DNA of 60,000 nucleotides from Lineus longissimus (GCF_910592395.1 NC_088314.1:9302001-9362000), one strand, 5' to 3'; positions 35,593 through 45,999 are shown, counted from the stretch's first letter. Made by a program: numbers and translations. Notes: generated from the sequence alone by a model not told the origin.

Positions 35593-38500
35593 CTAGTGTC
35601 CATTAAAGCCTGGGATCGGATACTGCACGAAGATCGGGTATCCTCCCCATGGAGCTGACGGCCAACCCCCCATCTGCTGAACAGGTACTCCATGCACCAT
35701 TGGATATGCCCTTGGTTCTTGCATTACTGGAAATGCTCTTGGTTGAACTGTAGGGTTCCCTAGCGTATTGTACGTCAGCGTTTGTGGTGGTCTCACTTGC
35801 CGTCTCGGTCGTTCCACTGGTCCATCAATGGATGATTCTCTTGAATGCTCATCACTCGAATTGGATTGTTCAGTCCCGGAATTCTGGGTACTTGATTCAT
35901 CCCTTGCATTCTCTGAATCATCTTGTTCTGCTTCTACCTCCGGTTCTATGTCCGCGCCATTGTCAGTCGGTGTAGGTTCTTGGTTCCGTGTTTCTGGAGT
36001 TGTCTCCTCACTTCGAAATCCTGGTACCAATCCCTCATCAGAACTCTCAATGTCGCTATCCAATTCATCAGACTCTTGATGCACCTCTGGTCGTCGTCGG
36101 TCTCTCCGTTTTCGCAATCGTCTGATTGGTGGTCCTTCAAATGGCAGCTCGTCGCATTGTAAGAGTAGATTCCGGTGTAGAATCCTAGTCCTGCCCATCC
36201 CTTTCTCCGGTTTGACCTCATAAACTGGTGCATTTGGCGATACTCGTTTGGTCACAATGTGGATATCCTTTTCCCAATACGACCTGATTTTTCCAGGGCC
36301 TCCCCTTTCACTGAGATTTCGTACCAACACTCTATCGCCCTCCTTCAAAATTGTGCTTCTCAGATGCTTGTCATAATTCTTCTTTCCTTTCTCTTTGGAT
36401 TTTCCTATGTTCTCTCTGGCCATATCATAGGCCTCTTTCAGTTGACCGGTCCATTTATCCACTGTGTCCAAACCTTCATCTTGATTACATCCAAAAACTA
36501 AATCAACTGGAAGTCTTGGGGATCTACCAAACAGAAGACGGAAAGGGGAGAATCCTGTAGAGTCATTCTTCGTACAATTGTACGCATGTACTAGCTTGTC
36601 TACGTGACTCTTCCAATCCTTCTTGTGTTGTTCACTTAGGGTCCTTAACATCCCAAGTATAGTTCTATTCATTCTTTCGCATGTTCCATTGCCAGCAGGG
36701 TGGTACGGTGTTGTCCGACTTCTACCAATTCCACATCTCTTCTGAAGCTGATGGAACAGATGGTTTTCAAATTCCCTTCCTTGGTCGTGATGAAGCTTTC
36801 CCGGAAATCCGAACCGAGGGATGAAGTCATTGAAAATCTTATCCGCTGCTGTACGACCAGACTTGTTCTTGGTTGGGTACACTTGCACAAAACGAGTGAA
36901 ATGGTCCACCAAAACCAACATGTACTCATATCCTCCTTTTGAGCGTTCTAAGTGTACATAATCAATTGCTACCAGTTCAAATGGTTGGGTTGTCTCGATC
37001 GGTTTCAACTCTGCTCTCCTGGTCACCGTGGGTTTCTTGTCTTTGAGGCAAGGACATCTCTTCTGAATGTATCTGGTAATATCTTCACCCATACCAGGCC
37101 AGTAGAATCGTTCCTGTGCGAGGGCAATCACCCTATCTGGTCCCAAGTGTCCCATGTCTCGATGAAGCATCTCGTAAATCATTTGGTGGTATTCCTCTGG
37201 CAGGCATATTTGAGCACAATCTCGAGAGTCAGGTAATTTACAAGTTCTTCGTAGAATCCCATCCGAATCCAAATGCAATCTATCCCAGCTCCTGATCCAA
37301 GTTCCAAGTTTCCTCCGCAACTTTCCTCGATATGTCCTGAGTTCCTCCTTTGTTGGCCTTTCACCACTGCTCACCCATCGTTTCAACAAACCAGTTTCCG
37401 AGTCCTTATCTTGAGTCCTGGCTAGTTCTTGGGTAGGTATCACCTCCACGTTGTTTAAATCCAAAACGCTTTCCATTTCCTCAGCGATACCCACAGGGTT
37501 GGTCGATAACACCTCAATCCATCCGAGTCCTGCTTCATAGCCTTCTCCAGTCAATGCCTTTCCTACACTTCCAAGCTGTTCAGGTCCTGCAGCTTCAGTA
37601 CAACCCTGCATGTACACCTCAAAGTCCAAAGGTTGCCTACTCAATACATCAGCGTCTGTATTATTTATCCCTGGCTTGTAATGCAATGTGAAGTTGAAAT
37701 CTGCCAGTTCACCAACCCAACGGTGACGTGTTGCATCCAGCTTCGCAGAAGTCAAAATGTATGTTAACGGGTTGTTGTCGGTGTAGACGTCAAAATGTGG
37801 GGCATAGTACAGGAAATCCCGGAATCTCTCCACCACGGCCCATTTCAACGCCAAAAACTCCAACTTGCCAGAATGTAGATGGTAGTTTTTCTCTGCTGGA
37901 CTTAATGACCTTGAACCGTAAGCGATTACCCTCAACTCATCATCTGCCTGTCTCTGGTAGAGAATAGCTCCAAGTCCTTGACCGCTGGCATCAGTGTGCA
38001 GAACGAATGGTTTTTCGTAATCCGGATATGCCATCACTGGGGTCGATGTCAGACATTCAATCAGCTCATCCAATGTGCGACGATGTTCGTCTCTCCACTC
38101 AATCCGCTCTCGCGATGCTTTCTGACCTCCTCCCTTTGTCTTCCTACTTTGCTTCTTCTGTCGTCCTTTGGATTTCTGTTCCTTACCAGAATCGACTTCG
38201 CTCAACAGATCATACAAGCTTCTGGCCCGCCTACTGAAGTCTGGAATGAATTTCCGGTAATACCCAAGTAGTCCCATGAGTTGCCTCACCTCTCCTACCG
38301 TCTTTGGCTCTTTCTCTCTTAGTGCAAGAACAGGTTTGATATCTGCTGGGTCCATCCGATAGCCCCCTTCTGAAACCAACTGCCCCAGAAACCTGACCTC
38401 CAACCTGAACAACATACATTTCTTTGGTTTCACTTTGATACCTTTATCCTTTAATCGTTTCAAAACCGATCTTACATCTTCAATGTGTTGTTCAAAGGTC

Positions 38501-38685
38501 TTACTGAAAATGAGACAATCATCTAAATAGGGAATGCAACATTTATCACGCAAATCTACCAAAGTTTCCTCCATGAAATTCTGGAAACAACCTGGAGCCC
38601 CTGACACACCAAAAGGAATGCGAGACCATTCATATAATCCCCATGGCGTGCTGAAAGCAGTGTAAGGTCGACAACTTTCTTTCAC
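35593..38685 (-). CDS. pol: Pol, second segment: rest of reverse transcriptase, RNase H, integrase, acidic tail
   Basis: Frame of 1030 codons. Reverse transcriptase active site YLDD at 53-56 after PFGVSGAPGCFQ; RNase H with HTDASGQGLGA, the E of KLEFLALKW and YTDNNPL; integrase HHCC zinc finger (HRDMGHLG ... CPCL) and the core triad in AIDYVH, HHDQGREFEN and CERMNRT; then a GPY/F-like module. The last roughly 180 residues are acidic, Ser/Glu-rich, then Pro/Gly/aromatic-rich, with no chromodomain. The segment lacks its own start and belongs to the same original polyprotein as the upstream one. Confidence 0.93.
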   Translation of the reverse strand: MKESCRPYTAFSTPWGLYEWSRIPFGVSGAPGCFQNFMEETLVDLRDKCCIPYLDDCLIFSKTFEQHIEDVRSVLKRLKDKGIKVKPKKCMLFRLEVRFLGQLVSEGGYRMDPADIKPVLALREKEPKTVGEVRQLMGLLGYYRKFIPDFSRRARSLYDLLSEVDSGKEQKSKGRQKKQSRKTKGGGQKASRERIEWRDEHRRTLDELIECLTSTPVMAYPDYEKPFVLHTDASGQGLGAILYQRQADDELRVIAYGSRSLSPAEKNYHLHSGKLEFLALKWAVVERFRDFLYYAPHFDVYTDNNPLTYILTSAKLDATRHRWVGELADFNFTLHYKPGINNTDADVLSRQPLDFEVYMQGCTEAAGPEQLGSVGKALTGEGYEAGLGWIEVLSTNPVGIAEEMESVLDLNNVEVIPTQELARTQDKDSETGLLKRWVSSGERPTKEELRTYRGKLRRKLGTWIRSWDRLHLDSDGILRRTCKLPDSRDCAQICLPEEYHQMIYEMLHRDMGHLGPDRVIALAQERFYWPGMGEDITRYIQKRCPCLKDKKPTVTRRAELKPIETTQPFELVAIDYVHLERSKGGYEYMLVLVDHFTRFVQVYPTKNKSGRTAADKIFNDFIPRFGFPGKLHHDQGREFENHLFHQLQKRCGIGRSRTTPYHPAGNGTCERMNRTILGMLRTLSEQHKKDWKSHVDKLVHAYNCTKNDSTGFSPFRLLFGRSPRLPVDLVFGCNQDEGLDTVDKWTGQLKEAYDMARENIGKSKEKGKKNYDKHLRSTILKEGDRVLVRNLSERGGPGKIRSYWEKDIHIVTKRVSPNAPVYEVKPEKGMGRTRILHRNLLLQCDELPFEGPPIRRLRKRRDRRRPEVHQESDELDSDIESSDEGLVPGFRSEETTPETRNQEPTPTDNGADIEPEVEAEQDDSENARDESSTQNSGTEQSNSSDEHSRESSIDGPVERPRRQVRPPQTLTYNTLGNPTVQPRAFPVMQEPRAYPMVHGVPVQQMGGWPSAPWGGYPIFVQYPIPGFNGH

Positions 38686-40247
38686 AAAACCCTGATGGTA
38701 GGCCTTGGACTGGTCAATGACAGAGAAAAACGATTACCAATCAGAGTTTGAATTTCATGCTGTATTCGTGGCATTGGAATTTGCGGAACAAAGCTCTTTT
38801 GATTGATGGCCCTATAGTCAATGCACAGGCGAAGAGTGTTGTCCTTCTTACGGACACACACCATAGGACTAGAATAAGAAGATGTACTCTTCTGTATCCA
38901 ATTTCGGTTCAGTAGGTCAGTGACATAATCTTTTACCTCTTGGTAGAGTGGTGGTGGTAATGCCCGATACGGTTGTGAGACTGGAAAATCATCTTTCAAC
39001 TTAATATCTAATTGCAAACTTGGAGCACAACCAATGTCATTTTCATCCTTAGCAAAGGCATGACATTCATCTCTAAGCATCTTTCTTACCATAGTGATTT
39101 GTTCTGGATTTAAGACAGTTTCATCTAGTTCCACATCTGGATCCCATGAATCAGGCTTATCCGTCCTACTATCGATACTTACCTCTTGCGCTCCAACCTC
39201 TCTACCATGGACTTCTCTTCCAAATTCCATCAGCTTTTCCCCGTCTCTGGGTGGTACCACAGTGATGAGAGACCTGACTGATTCTAACCGTCCCACTGTC
39301 ATTCCTCTATGTAAGACGACGTCATGGTCTGAAAAATTGCTAATTGGAATAGTTACAGCGCAACTAGCCCCCCTCTGTACTTTAACTAGCGCCTGTGGAA
39401 CTTGTATTGCTCCATCCCAGTGGTTATACCCCTCACTAGAAAATACTGCCTGGTGGTTAGAGTTTTCTGCGCCGACACGTGTGAAGCACCTGACCTTTAG
39501 AGTTTTCCCCTTGGGAACTACCACATTCTGTTTTCCAATCTTGACTAGACCCAACGCACTATGTTGTTCTTTCTCCAAAACAGACAGAACAGATGAAACC
39601 TTTGTTTTATCAACAGTTGGAAAAATAGATGAAATACCAGCGTCATTCAACCAGTGGGCTATTACATTGTACCCCAAGATGGGTGATTGGAGTTCAGCTT
39701 TTGTCACCAAAAATGGTACCCCTGCAACATTTTGACCATTAGGTGGACTTATCTCCAACTCCACATATCCCAAAAAAACAATGTCGTCCCCACTAGCCGA
39801 CCGAACACGTAGCGTTTCATCAATTAGTTCTTTGATTGGTCTAATGTCCTTATCTGGAAATCGTTCACGGAGCCAATTAAGTCCTACCAAGCTAACTTGG
39901 GCTCCAGTATCCCATAGCATTTCCTCACACTGTCCTTCAACCATCAAGGAGACCGAACACTTCTCCCCGACAAGCTTTATCAATCGTTTTTGATTTCTAG
40001 GAGTAAGTTCAGTAACAGTTTCACTTTCATGCGAGCTTTGCACCTTTTGTGCTGCCATAGCTGTTCCAACTCCTTGGATTGTCTGACATATCGTTCTATG
40101 CTCACCCCAACCCTGTTTTTGGCAATTCCGACTACAATATAGAACTTGCCCGTGACACCCAGCGCATCGTTTTAAATCAACATGAGCACTACATGTCCTA
40201 CAACACATCTGCGAGGTTGAGGAGAGGGTCTCTTTTGATTCGATCAC
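38682..40247 (-). CDS. pol: Pol, first segment: MYND zinc finger, aspartic protease, start of reverse transcriptase
   Basis: Frame of 521 codons, probably entered by frameshifting from gag (nominal start GTG). Residues 16-54 form a MYND zinc finger: C16, C19, C28, C31, C38, C42, H50, C54. Aspartic protease follows with DTGA at 113-116 and a later ILGYNVI. Next come a linker and the N-terminal reverse transcriptase part, including KKDNTLRLCIDYRAINQ. The segment runs out of frame after the T-run at 38726-38730 and stops shortly afterwards, in the middle of the polymerase domain. Confidence 0.9.
   Translation of the reverse strand: MIESKETLSSTSQMCCRTCSAHVDLKRCAGCHGQVLYCSRNCQKQGWGEHRTICQTIQGVGTAMAAQKVQSSHESETVTELTPRNQKRLIKLVGEKCSVSLMVEGQCEEMLWDTGAQVSLVGLNWLRERFPDKDIRPIKELIDETLRVRSASGDDIVFLGYVELEISPPNGQNVAGVPFLVTKAELQSPILGYNVIAHWLNDAGISSIFPTVDKTKVSSVLSVLEKEQHSALGLVKIGKQNVVVPKGKTLKVRCFTRVGAENSNHQAVFSSEGYNHWDGAIQVPQALVKVQRGASCAVTIPISNFSDHDVVLHRGMTVGRLESVRSLITVVPPRDGEKLMEFGREVHGREVGAQEVSIDSRTDKPDSWDPDVELDETVLNPEQITMVRKMLRDECHAFAKDENDIGCAPSLQLDIKLKDDFPVSQPYRALPPPLYQEVKDYVTDLLNRNWIQKSTSSYSSPMVCVRKKDNTLRLCIDYRAINQKSFVPQIPMPRIQHEIQTLIGNRFSLSLTSPRPTIRVL
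38726..38730 (-). pseudogene. Frame break in reverse transcriptase of the gypsy pol
   Basis: The two pol segments overlap by 4 nt in different frames, and conserved reverse transcriptase sequence crosses from one frame to the other at a five-base T-run (A on +). A one-base length change in the run explains it. Either this copy has decayed or the run was misread. Confidence 0.75.
40086..40202 (-). other. MYND zinc finger domain at the Pol N-terminus
   Basis: Eight ligands in the order C-x2-C-x8-C-x2-C-x6-C-x3-C-x7-H-x3-C, with Tyr before the fifth Cys, Gln after the sixth and Trp before the His, all typical of MYND. In other proteins MYND fingers mediate protein-protein contacts; a role here (targeting, assembly) would be inference. 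Confidence 0.88.
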
Positions 40248-41479
40248 TGTGCCCCCTTTTTCAGTGATCCCTTCTCGTTTCCCGAACTACCAGCATCACC
40301 AGTAGGGTTTCTTAGTTGCGGACAGAAGTTTCGGTAGTGTTCATCTGAGCCACATTCGTAGCAATGGAAACAGCGAGTAGCTCCATCCCGCACACATTTG
40401 GGGCATTTGTTCTGCCGCCTATTGCCAGAACGCTGTTGTGGTCGATTCCCAGTGGTAGGTTTGGCTTCTTCGGTAGCACTCGAGCTTCCTCCCTTGGACC
40501 TCACCGCCTGTCTCAACTCGTTCATCTCCACCCGTATGGTTTTCAACTCTTCCAACACAGCGTTTGTCCCGGTCGTTTGACACTCCGTACCAGCCGACAC
40601 GGCTTTCACCTTGACCGTTCTTTTGGCCTGCGTCTCTGCCTGGCGTCGTGTTATATCGTTAACGGCTGCAATTAACTCCTCGTCCGAGTCCTTCTCAATA
40701 TGCTGTTGTAGTTCCACCCGCAGGAGATCATCATTGAGACCGGTGCAGACGGACTGCCTGAATTGCTGCTCAAGAAGACTAGTGTCGAACGTTTTAGTAG
40801 CATCCTCTCGGGAAGCGAACATGATCTTTTGTCTCATCGCGAGCGCCCTGTACAGAAAGTCCTGCGGAGACTCTTTTTGAACCTGACTCAATGAACATAG
40901 TTCTTGGTATAGTTGTGTGGCGGACTTCTCTCGGTAGTAACCCCGAATGATGGTTTGTGCCTTTGGAAGGGTCAATGATTCAATCCCTTCCAGATATTCG
41001 CGTAACCTACAAGTGGGCTCAATTGCCCGGACCACACCGTCCAAAATGTCCATTTCCGAGTATCCGCGCTTACGACCTGCTTCCACTTGACGAAGAAAAC
41101 TTAGATAACTCAAACAATTGGAGCGTTCTCCAATATTATTTGATAATTTAAAATTTTGTGTATGAAAGACCACGTTTGGTTTCTCCACTTTCTGTGCCAC
41201 AACCATCTTTTCCGAGATGACGCCGGGGTCCGTAGCTCCTGGCTTTGTAACCCCCGTCAGGCCCTCCAGTAACTCGGTCAACCTCTTCACACCATGATCC
41301 TCGGTTTCCTTCGATTTCTCCATCTCGTCCTCGTAAAGAGATAGCATCTCTTCCATACCGAGTCCACTGTTTTCCTCGAAGCAACTCTCCACGGCCTTCT
41401 CTAACCGGTCGCTATTCGTACTGTATAATTTGCGTCGCAAGGACAGCAACACCTTCGTCCGTTCACCCTCTAATGCCAT
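40244..41479 (-). CDS. gag: Gag of the gypsy element, 411 codons
   Basis: Starts MALEGERTK just downstream of the PBS; the central part (about residues 125-290) is the helical capsid-like region with repeated Gln/Leu/Glu segments. A CCHC zinc knuckle sits near the C-terminus with C373, C376, H381 and C386 in the retroviral spacing C-x2-C-x4-H-x4-C, preceded by an extra CPKC pair at 359-362. The frame ends in TGA at 40244-40246, overlapping the start of the pol frame. The frame is intact. Confidence 0.9.
   Translation of the reverse strand: MALEGERTKVLLSLRRKLYSTNSDRLEKAVESCFEENSGLGMEEMLSLYEDEMEKSKETEDHGVKRLTELLEGLTGVTKPGATDPGVISEKMVVAQKVEKPNVVFHTQNFKLSNNIGERSNCLSYLSFLRQVEAGRKRGYSEMDILDGVVRAIEPTCRLREYLEGIESLTLPKAQTIIRGYYREKSATQLYQELCSLSQVQKESPQDFLYRALAMRQKIMFASREDATKTFDTSLLEQQFRQSVCTGLNDDLLRVELQQHIEKDSDEELIAAVNDITRRQAETQAKRTVKVKAVSAGTECQTTGTNAVLEELKTIRVEMNELRQAVRSKGGSSSATEEAKPTTGNRPQQRSGNRRQNKCPKCVRDGATRCFHCYECGSDEHYRNFCPQLRNPTGDAGSSGNEKGSLKKGAQ
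40253..40259 (-). promoter_or_regulatory. Candidate -1 ribosomal frameshift site between gag and pol
   Basis: In the gag frame the minus strand reads A AAG GGG, matching X XXY YYZ, four codons before the gag stop. The pol frame is -1 to gag and open through this point. The geometry fits programmed -1 slippage; I did not establish a downstream pseudoknot. Confidence 0.5.
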
Positions 41480-41522
41480 GGTTCAGTTTTATATCCTTCC
41501 TTCTGTCCTTTAACTTGTGTAT
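41480..41522 (-). other. Gypsy leader between PBS and gag start
   Basis: Short 5' leader of about 43 bases, no other signal seen. Confidence 0.5.
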
Positions 41523-41539
41523 TCCCGGCTGAGCCCCCA
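41523..41539 (-). other. Primer binding site, tRNA-Pro-like
   Basis: Minus strand reads TGGGGGCTCAGCCGGGA, a few bases inside the 5' LTR. It differs at two central bases from the known proline-tRNA PBS of gammaretroviruses, so proline tRNA is the likely primer. Confidence 0.7.
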
Positions 41540-41544
41540 AAATT

Positions 41545-42736
41545 GTTACCTGGACAGATCTGGAAAGTGGAGGGGAATATTCAAGAATTACGGACGACAA
41601 AATCGAAATTTCCGCGACACAATTTTAATGATATGCTGAACGAACTACAATGGCGAAATACATACATGAAAGAGAAATATTGTCACATAACAGCCCTTTG
41701 ACCTTTAGAAATGTGTACAATCAAAATACCATTGATATCTATAGTAATTATACCCGATATAGGCCCACTGCCTATATAATCCAAGTATATACAATAAACA
41801 TTAGAGTGACTAGCCGTGCTAGTTAATCTAAAAGAAATTGACAGAGTTAGGCCTAAACCTGAGAAAACATCAAGAAATCCCCGCACACAAAGTGTTAAAA
41901 CCCGCAAAAACCCAAGAATTTCCGTGATTCACATTTTGATTCACATGTCATTTGGAATGCGTGCGTCTCTCCGAATACGGAAAGCGGTTTACAAATATGG
42001 CAAAAATCTGTGACGTATTTAAAATCCCTTTAAACTTCCAACCAATCACAGCATCGCACTTTCCCAAATATGGCACATCTGACCTATTCATCGCTGACGT
42101 GACCCCAGCCACAGCCAATCAGAGCGTCGCCTGATGTCAACAATACCAACGCGGTTGCATTGTTGACACTGTGTTCGAAACTAAAATCCCCGTTTCTGAC
42201 ATGAAACGTTAATCAAACATATGGAAACTTTATACAACAAAAATATACCTTAGCGTGACTTCTCTGAACAATAGTTGCGAACATTACATTCCCATTAAAG
42301 AATAGTTTGAAGCCCAAAATCCTTGACTGACGCTCAAGCGCGCACAGCTGATCCAGCCATTCTGACAGCCCGAGGCTCGACGCTCAACAAATTTGCCGAA
42401 AACTATTTACAAACATCTCTAACCTTTTGCATGTCAATATACATCTGATCTACCAGTTTTACTACACATGACTAAATGATTTAAGGTTACTTACCTGGAA
42501 AGTGGAGGGGAATATTCAAGAATTACGGACGACAAAATCGAAATTTCCGCGACACAATTTTAATGATATGCTGAACGAACTACGCAGGCGCGAACTATTC
42601 CTACGACGTTCTCAGAAACGTAATCCCCGCGTCATTCTGTGCTTCGCTCAAGATCCACTCATTTGCCAAAAAAAATGTGTCCCCCTTTTCTCGATGACTC
42701 CAAACTCATACCGCCGCATAAACTCATACCGTCACA
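41545..42736 (-). repeat. 5' LTR of the gypsy element
   Basis: In element orientation it starts TGTGACGG. The copy here is followed internally by A, giving a ...GGTAACA end that forms an imperfect TGTnAC inverted repeat with the start. It contains an 89-bp direct duplication of its own terminal segment (see the LTR finding). Confidence 0.93.
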
Positions 42737-43940
42737 CTGGTGAGTGACGTCATTAATCAGGTGCGCGTTACGTCATAGATGACGTCCTGCGCCAGCAACA
42801 ACCACTGCAGTGTTGGTTCGACGACGAAGCTACAGTTCCACACATGGTGCTTGCAGATTGGAACGTTGAAGGAAGCGCAGTCGGAAAAAGACATCTAAAT
42901 CAGTATTTGACCTTCTAAAAACTCCATGGGATAGCTCCACCCTGTCCTAGAAACGGTACGCTGGTTGATCGTTACCAGCGTTCGAAAATAATGACCTTAT
43001 AATGCAGGGTGAGTTAGGCCTATTCAGTTCGTAATCGAACTCGCACATGCGCATTTAGCTTTCAATAAATTGTTAACAGTCAATGAAGAAGTCGGTCCAA
43101 GAATGGCTTGAATGCATCAACATTCAAATAAAACTGCCTCGCGTCGTCAGCGGCACCTGGCAGGCACCGGCACCGAGCAGATTGCGGCTTTTTCGTTATC
43201 ATGATAAATCTCAACATCATCATATATTTTTATACTATATAGGGTTGACTCTGGTATTCGAGGATGTTGTGGCCAGTGCCGATTAACAGGATGTAACATC
43301 AATTTTAAAATGCGTTTCCAATGTGATTCCATGAGGACAACCCATTGTGTTGTATATCACTGGAGACGCCCGATTCCCCCGATTCCGCAGGATGTTAAAT
43401 CGGGCATTCTATTTCTTTAAATAAATCATAAGCGTCGCATTTGCTCCTAGCTCTGTTCACCATCCCAAATGGCAATATTGCCAGTTGGGCCGGACAATCA
43501 CGGAAAACCCCAACTATTATACATTTTTTCCTGGATAATTCTTACAGTGACCATTCTCCCATGAAATTTGCTTACGCTACACAAAATGAAAAAAAATCGA
43601 GGGGCAACCATTGAACTTTTGAGATATGTTGAATTTTGCACAAATCAGCGAAAAACACACTAACTCAGTAACTGGCACTGGACGGCATTTCAATACGGGC
43701 CCGACGCACATCCCAATTTCAGGGTACACATACGCCGGCAACAACAGTAAAATGCGTCACAGTTTCTTGTTAGCCGCCTATTGAGTAGCGCTCTAGGTTT
43801 CAGAAACTCCAAAGAACTTGTCTTTGCCAAAACAACTGCTAAATCAACACTGGCATACTGTGAGGACCAAGAAATCAATGATTTTTCAAGAACTACGGTT
43901 AGGGCTTGGCCGCGCATGAATTAAAAAGAAACTCCCTAAT
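42737..43940. other. No gene seen right of the gypsy element
   Basis: Non-coding; several tgacgt/acgtca motifs within the first 60 bp past the LTR. No frame with support. Confidence 0.5.
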
Positions 43941-43954
43941 GAGACCTATGAAGA

Positions 43955-44130
43955 CCACAGACCACAGACCATCGGCCGTGCACATATCACAGACCAACGG
44001 CCCTGCACATATACCACATCCACACCACCGGCCCTGCATATATCACACACCACCGGCCCTGCACACCACAGACCACCGGCCCTGCACATATAACAGACCA
44101 CCGGCCTTGCACATACCAGAGTCTGTGGAC
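43955..44130 (+). repeat. Tandem repeat of about 20-30-bp units, closed by an inverted copy
   Basis: Six copies of cacagaccaccggccctgca, differing in spacer length, followed by the inverted copy gtgcagggccggtggt at about 44130-44146. Confidence 0.8.
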
Positions 44131-44149
44131 GGTGCAGGGCCGGTGGTAA

Positions 44150-45771
44150 ATGGGCTTGGTACCATACCATAGACGTAGAATATGTAACTGGAGAGGGCCG
44201 GTGATATGAGGACATCCGGCCTTCAACAGTTAATGTATTACATCCCACCTTGTCAAGTGACGGACCGAATCACAACCTATTTAAGTGGTGTGGAAGGAAC
44301 TATTTTGTGGTGGACGGGGCACCCCCTAAAACACTACCCACTACCCATGCACTACCCAGTACCTTTCGTTCCGGGCCATATTCCGTGTTTTATTGCTACC
44401 CTCCTTGACCGGAGGGGGTTGGCGCTGCCCGTCCCATCAGTGGCGGGATCTTGGGATGATATGAACGGACGTCTGTACGGATGGGGGATCATCTCATACA
44501 ACATACTTGATTACATAGTGAATAGTATTATGTTTTTAAAAATACTATTTCTTTATTTCTTACCCCCATCTGTCATACATGTATATTTTTAATAAATCTT
44601 ATTTTCTTTGTGATGAACCCTATGGTCCAGCGGGGGTTAACTACCGGTGAACAATGGGGAATAAATGGGGGGGGGGGGGGGTACGCCTACAAGCAATCCC
44701 GAGATAGAAGCGATAGTAGCGATAAAACAAGGAATATATGGCCAGAAACGAAAGGTAGGCCTACTGGGTAGAACTTGGGGGTGCTGTTGTTCGGCGCCTT
44801 AATTGTCCCAAAAACCTATTGCGCCCCCAGCAGCAGGGGTTTTAGCATCCTGGCATAACCTTTTCAATAGGTCTATACCCGCCTCTCGATTTTGTAAGGA
44901 GTGAAAAAAAACCCTGAAGCTCATGATGTGAGTTTAGTCAGTCTCTCCGGCCCTTCCCCATGCAGAAATATGCCGTATAATGCGAATCTTTATGCAAACG
45001 TATAAAGAAGTTCCTGTGGGTAAATCCCGGGAAAATGTTCGTATTTCCCAATGTGATATCCGTCATTTTCCAGATTTCCATTCTTGCCAAAGATTACGCC
45101 TACGTGATTGAAAACGCTTCTATTTTGTTTTCGAGACCTCTCTATTTTCGTGATATGCCGATGCTGCCCTCTTGTGGCTGTTGTAGTCACTCGTGCGTCG
45201 TCCTCAGTGAAGGACACACACATACCTTCGAGTTACGTTAAATAAATATTCGATTTTGTAAGTAGAATCGCTCCGATTTCCACCCAGTATACAAATTAAG
45301 TTGTCATTGGCCCAGAGTGAACAGAATTAACACCATTTTCATGGGTCGTATGCATTGGTTGGTTAGATTTGTCACGTTTTGTGGGAGTGTCAGATCAGTA
45401 ATTTTGAAGATACACTGGTGGTCACATGCAATGTATGTGTATAATGCATGCATCACTCATCACCAAAGGTGGATTGATATTCAACATGTTCAGAGTTCTA
45501 GGACTGAGTGATGAAACTTCGTCGTCTTGACTCTCGAATCGTGATATTTGCAACAGGCAGACAGCGCACTCATAAATTCCAAAAACTGTTCTAATAGTAA
45601 TAACGAGCTTACTCTGTCTCTCTCTGACTCTGGTCTCTCAAATTAGCCTACTCCTCATCCAGTCATCTCATGTATTCATTGGATTGTTAATTGTACACCA
45701 AATCGGATTACATATAGTCATTAGAAGTGCACATTTATCCTGAATCACCAAACAAGCATTATCGATGTGCC
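44150..45771. other. No gene seen
   Basis: Includes a frame of 128 codons at 44206-44592 without motif or splice support, a poly-G run near 44670 and a dispersed repeat at 44848-44890. Confidence 0.5.
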
Positions 45772-45999
45772 ATATGTGACTCGCTCTACCAAAACTAGGC
45801 GCTTGTCGCATCTGAACTCGACAGGTTGATACGGACTTGTTGTTCATTTCCCTATTGTAGACCTTTTTTGAAATCTATTACAAACTGATTTGGTCACATT
45901 TCACAAAAGGTCTACAATAGGGAAATGAACAACAAGTCCGTATCAACCTGTCAAGTTCAGATGCGACAAGCTTCAGTTTTGGTAGAGCGGGTCACATAT
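45772..45999. mobile_element. Foldback MITE with roughly 100-bp arms
   Basis: The arm from atatgtgactcgctctacca through tcaacctgtc and aacaacaagtcc to tctacaatagg is repeated inverted with few mismatches around a loop of about 35 bp. Confidence 0.8.

Larger units (their letters stand above)
33884..42736 (-). mobile_element. Ty3/gypsy-type LTR retrotransposon, full length, minus orientation
   Basis: Two 1192-bp LTRs (33884-35075 and 41545-42736) at a constant offset of 7661 flank leader, gag and pol. Order after the frameshift is MYND finger, protease, reverse transcriptase, RNase H, integrase, which is Ty3/gypsy order. The LTRs look identical in the stretches I compared, so insertion is recent. 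No env and no chromodomain. Pol is broken by a one-base frame change in a homopolymer run. No matching target-site duplication is visible: left flank ends in agatag, right flank begins ctggtg. Confidence 0.95.

Noticed and set aside
39094-39735. Plus-strand frame of 213 codons
   Set aside because: Shadow of the antisense pol frame of the gypsy element.
44206-44592. Frame of 128 codons
   Set aside because: No motif, no splice signals, low coding character; overlaps the edge of a tandem repeat.
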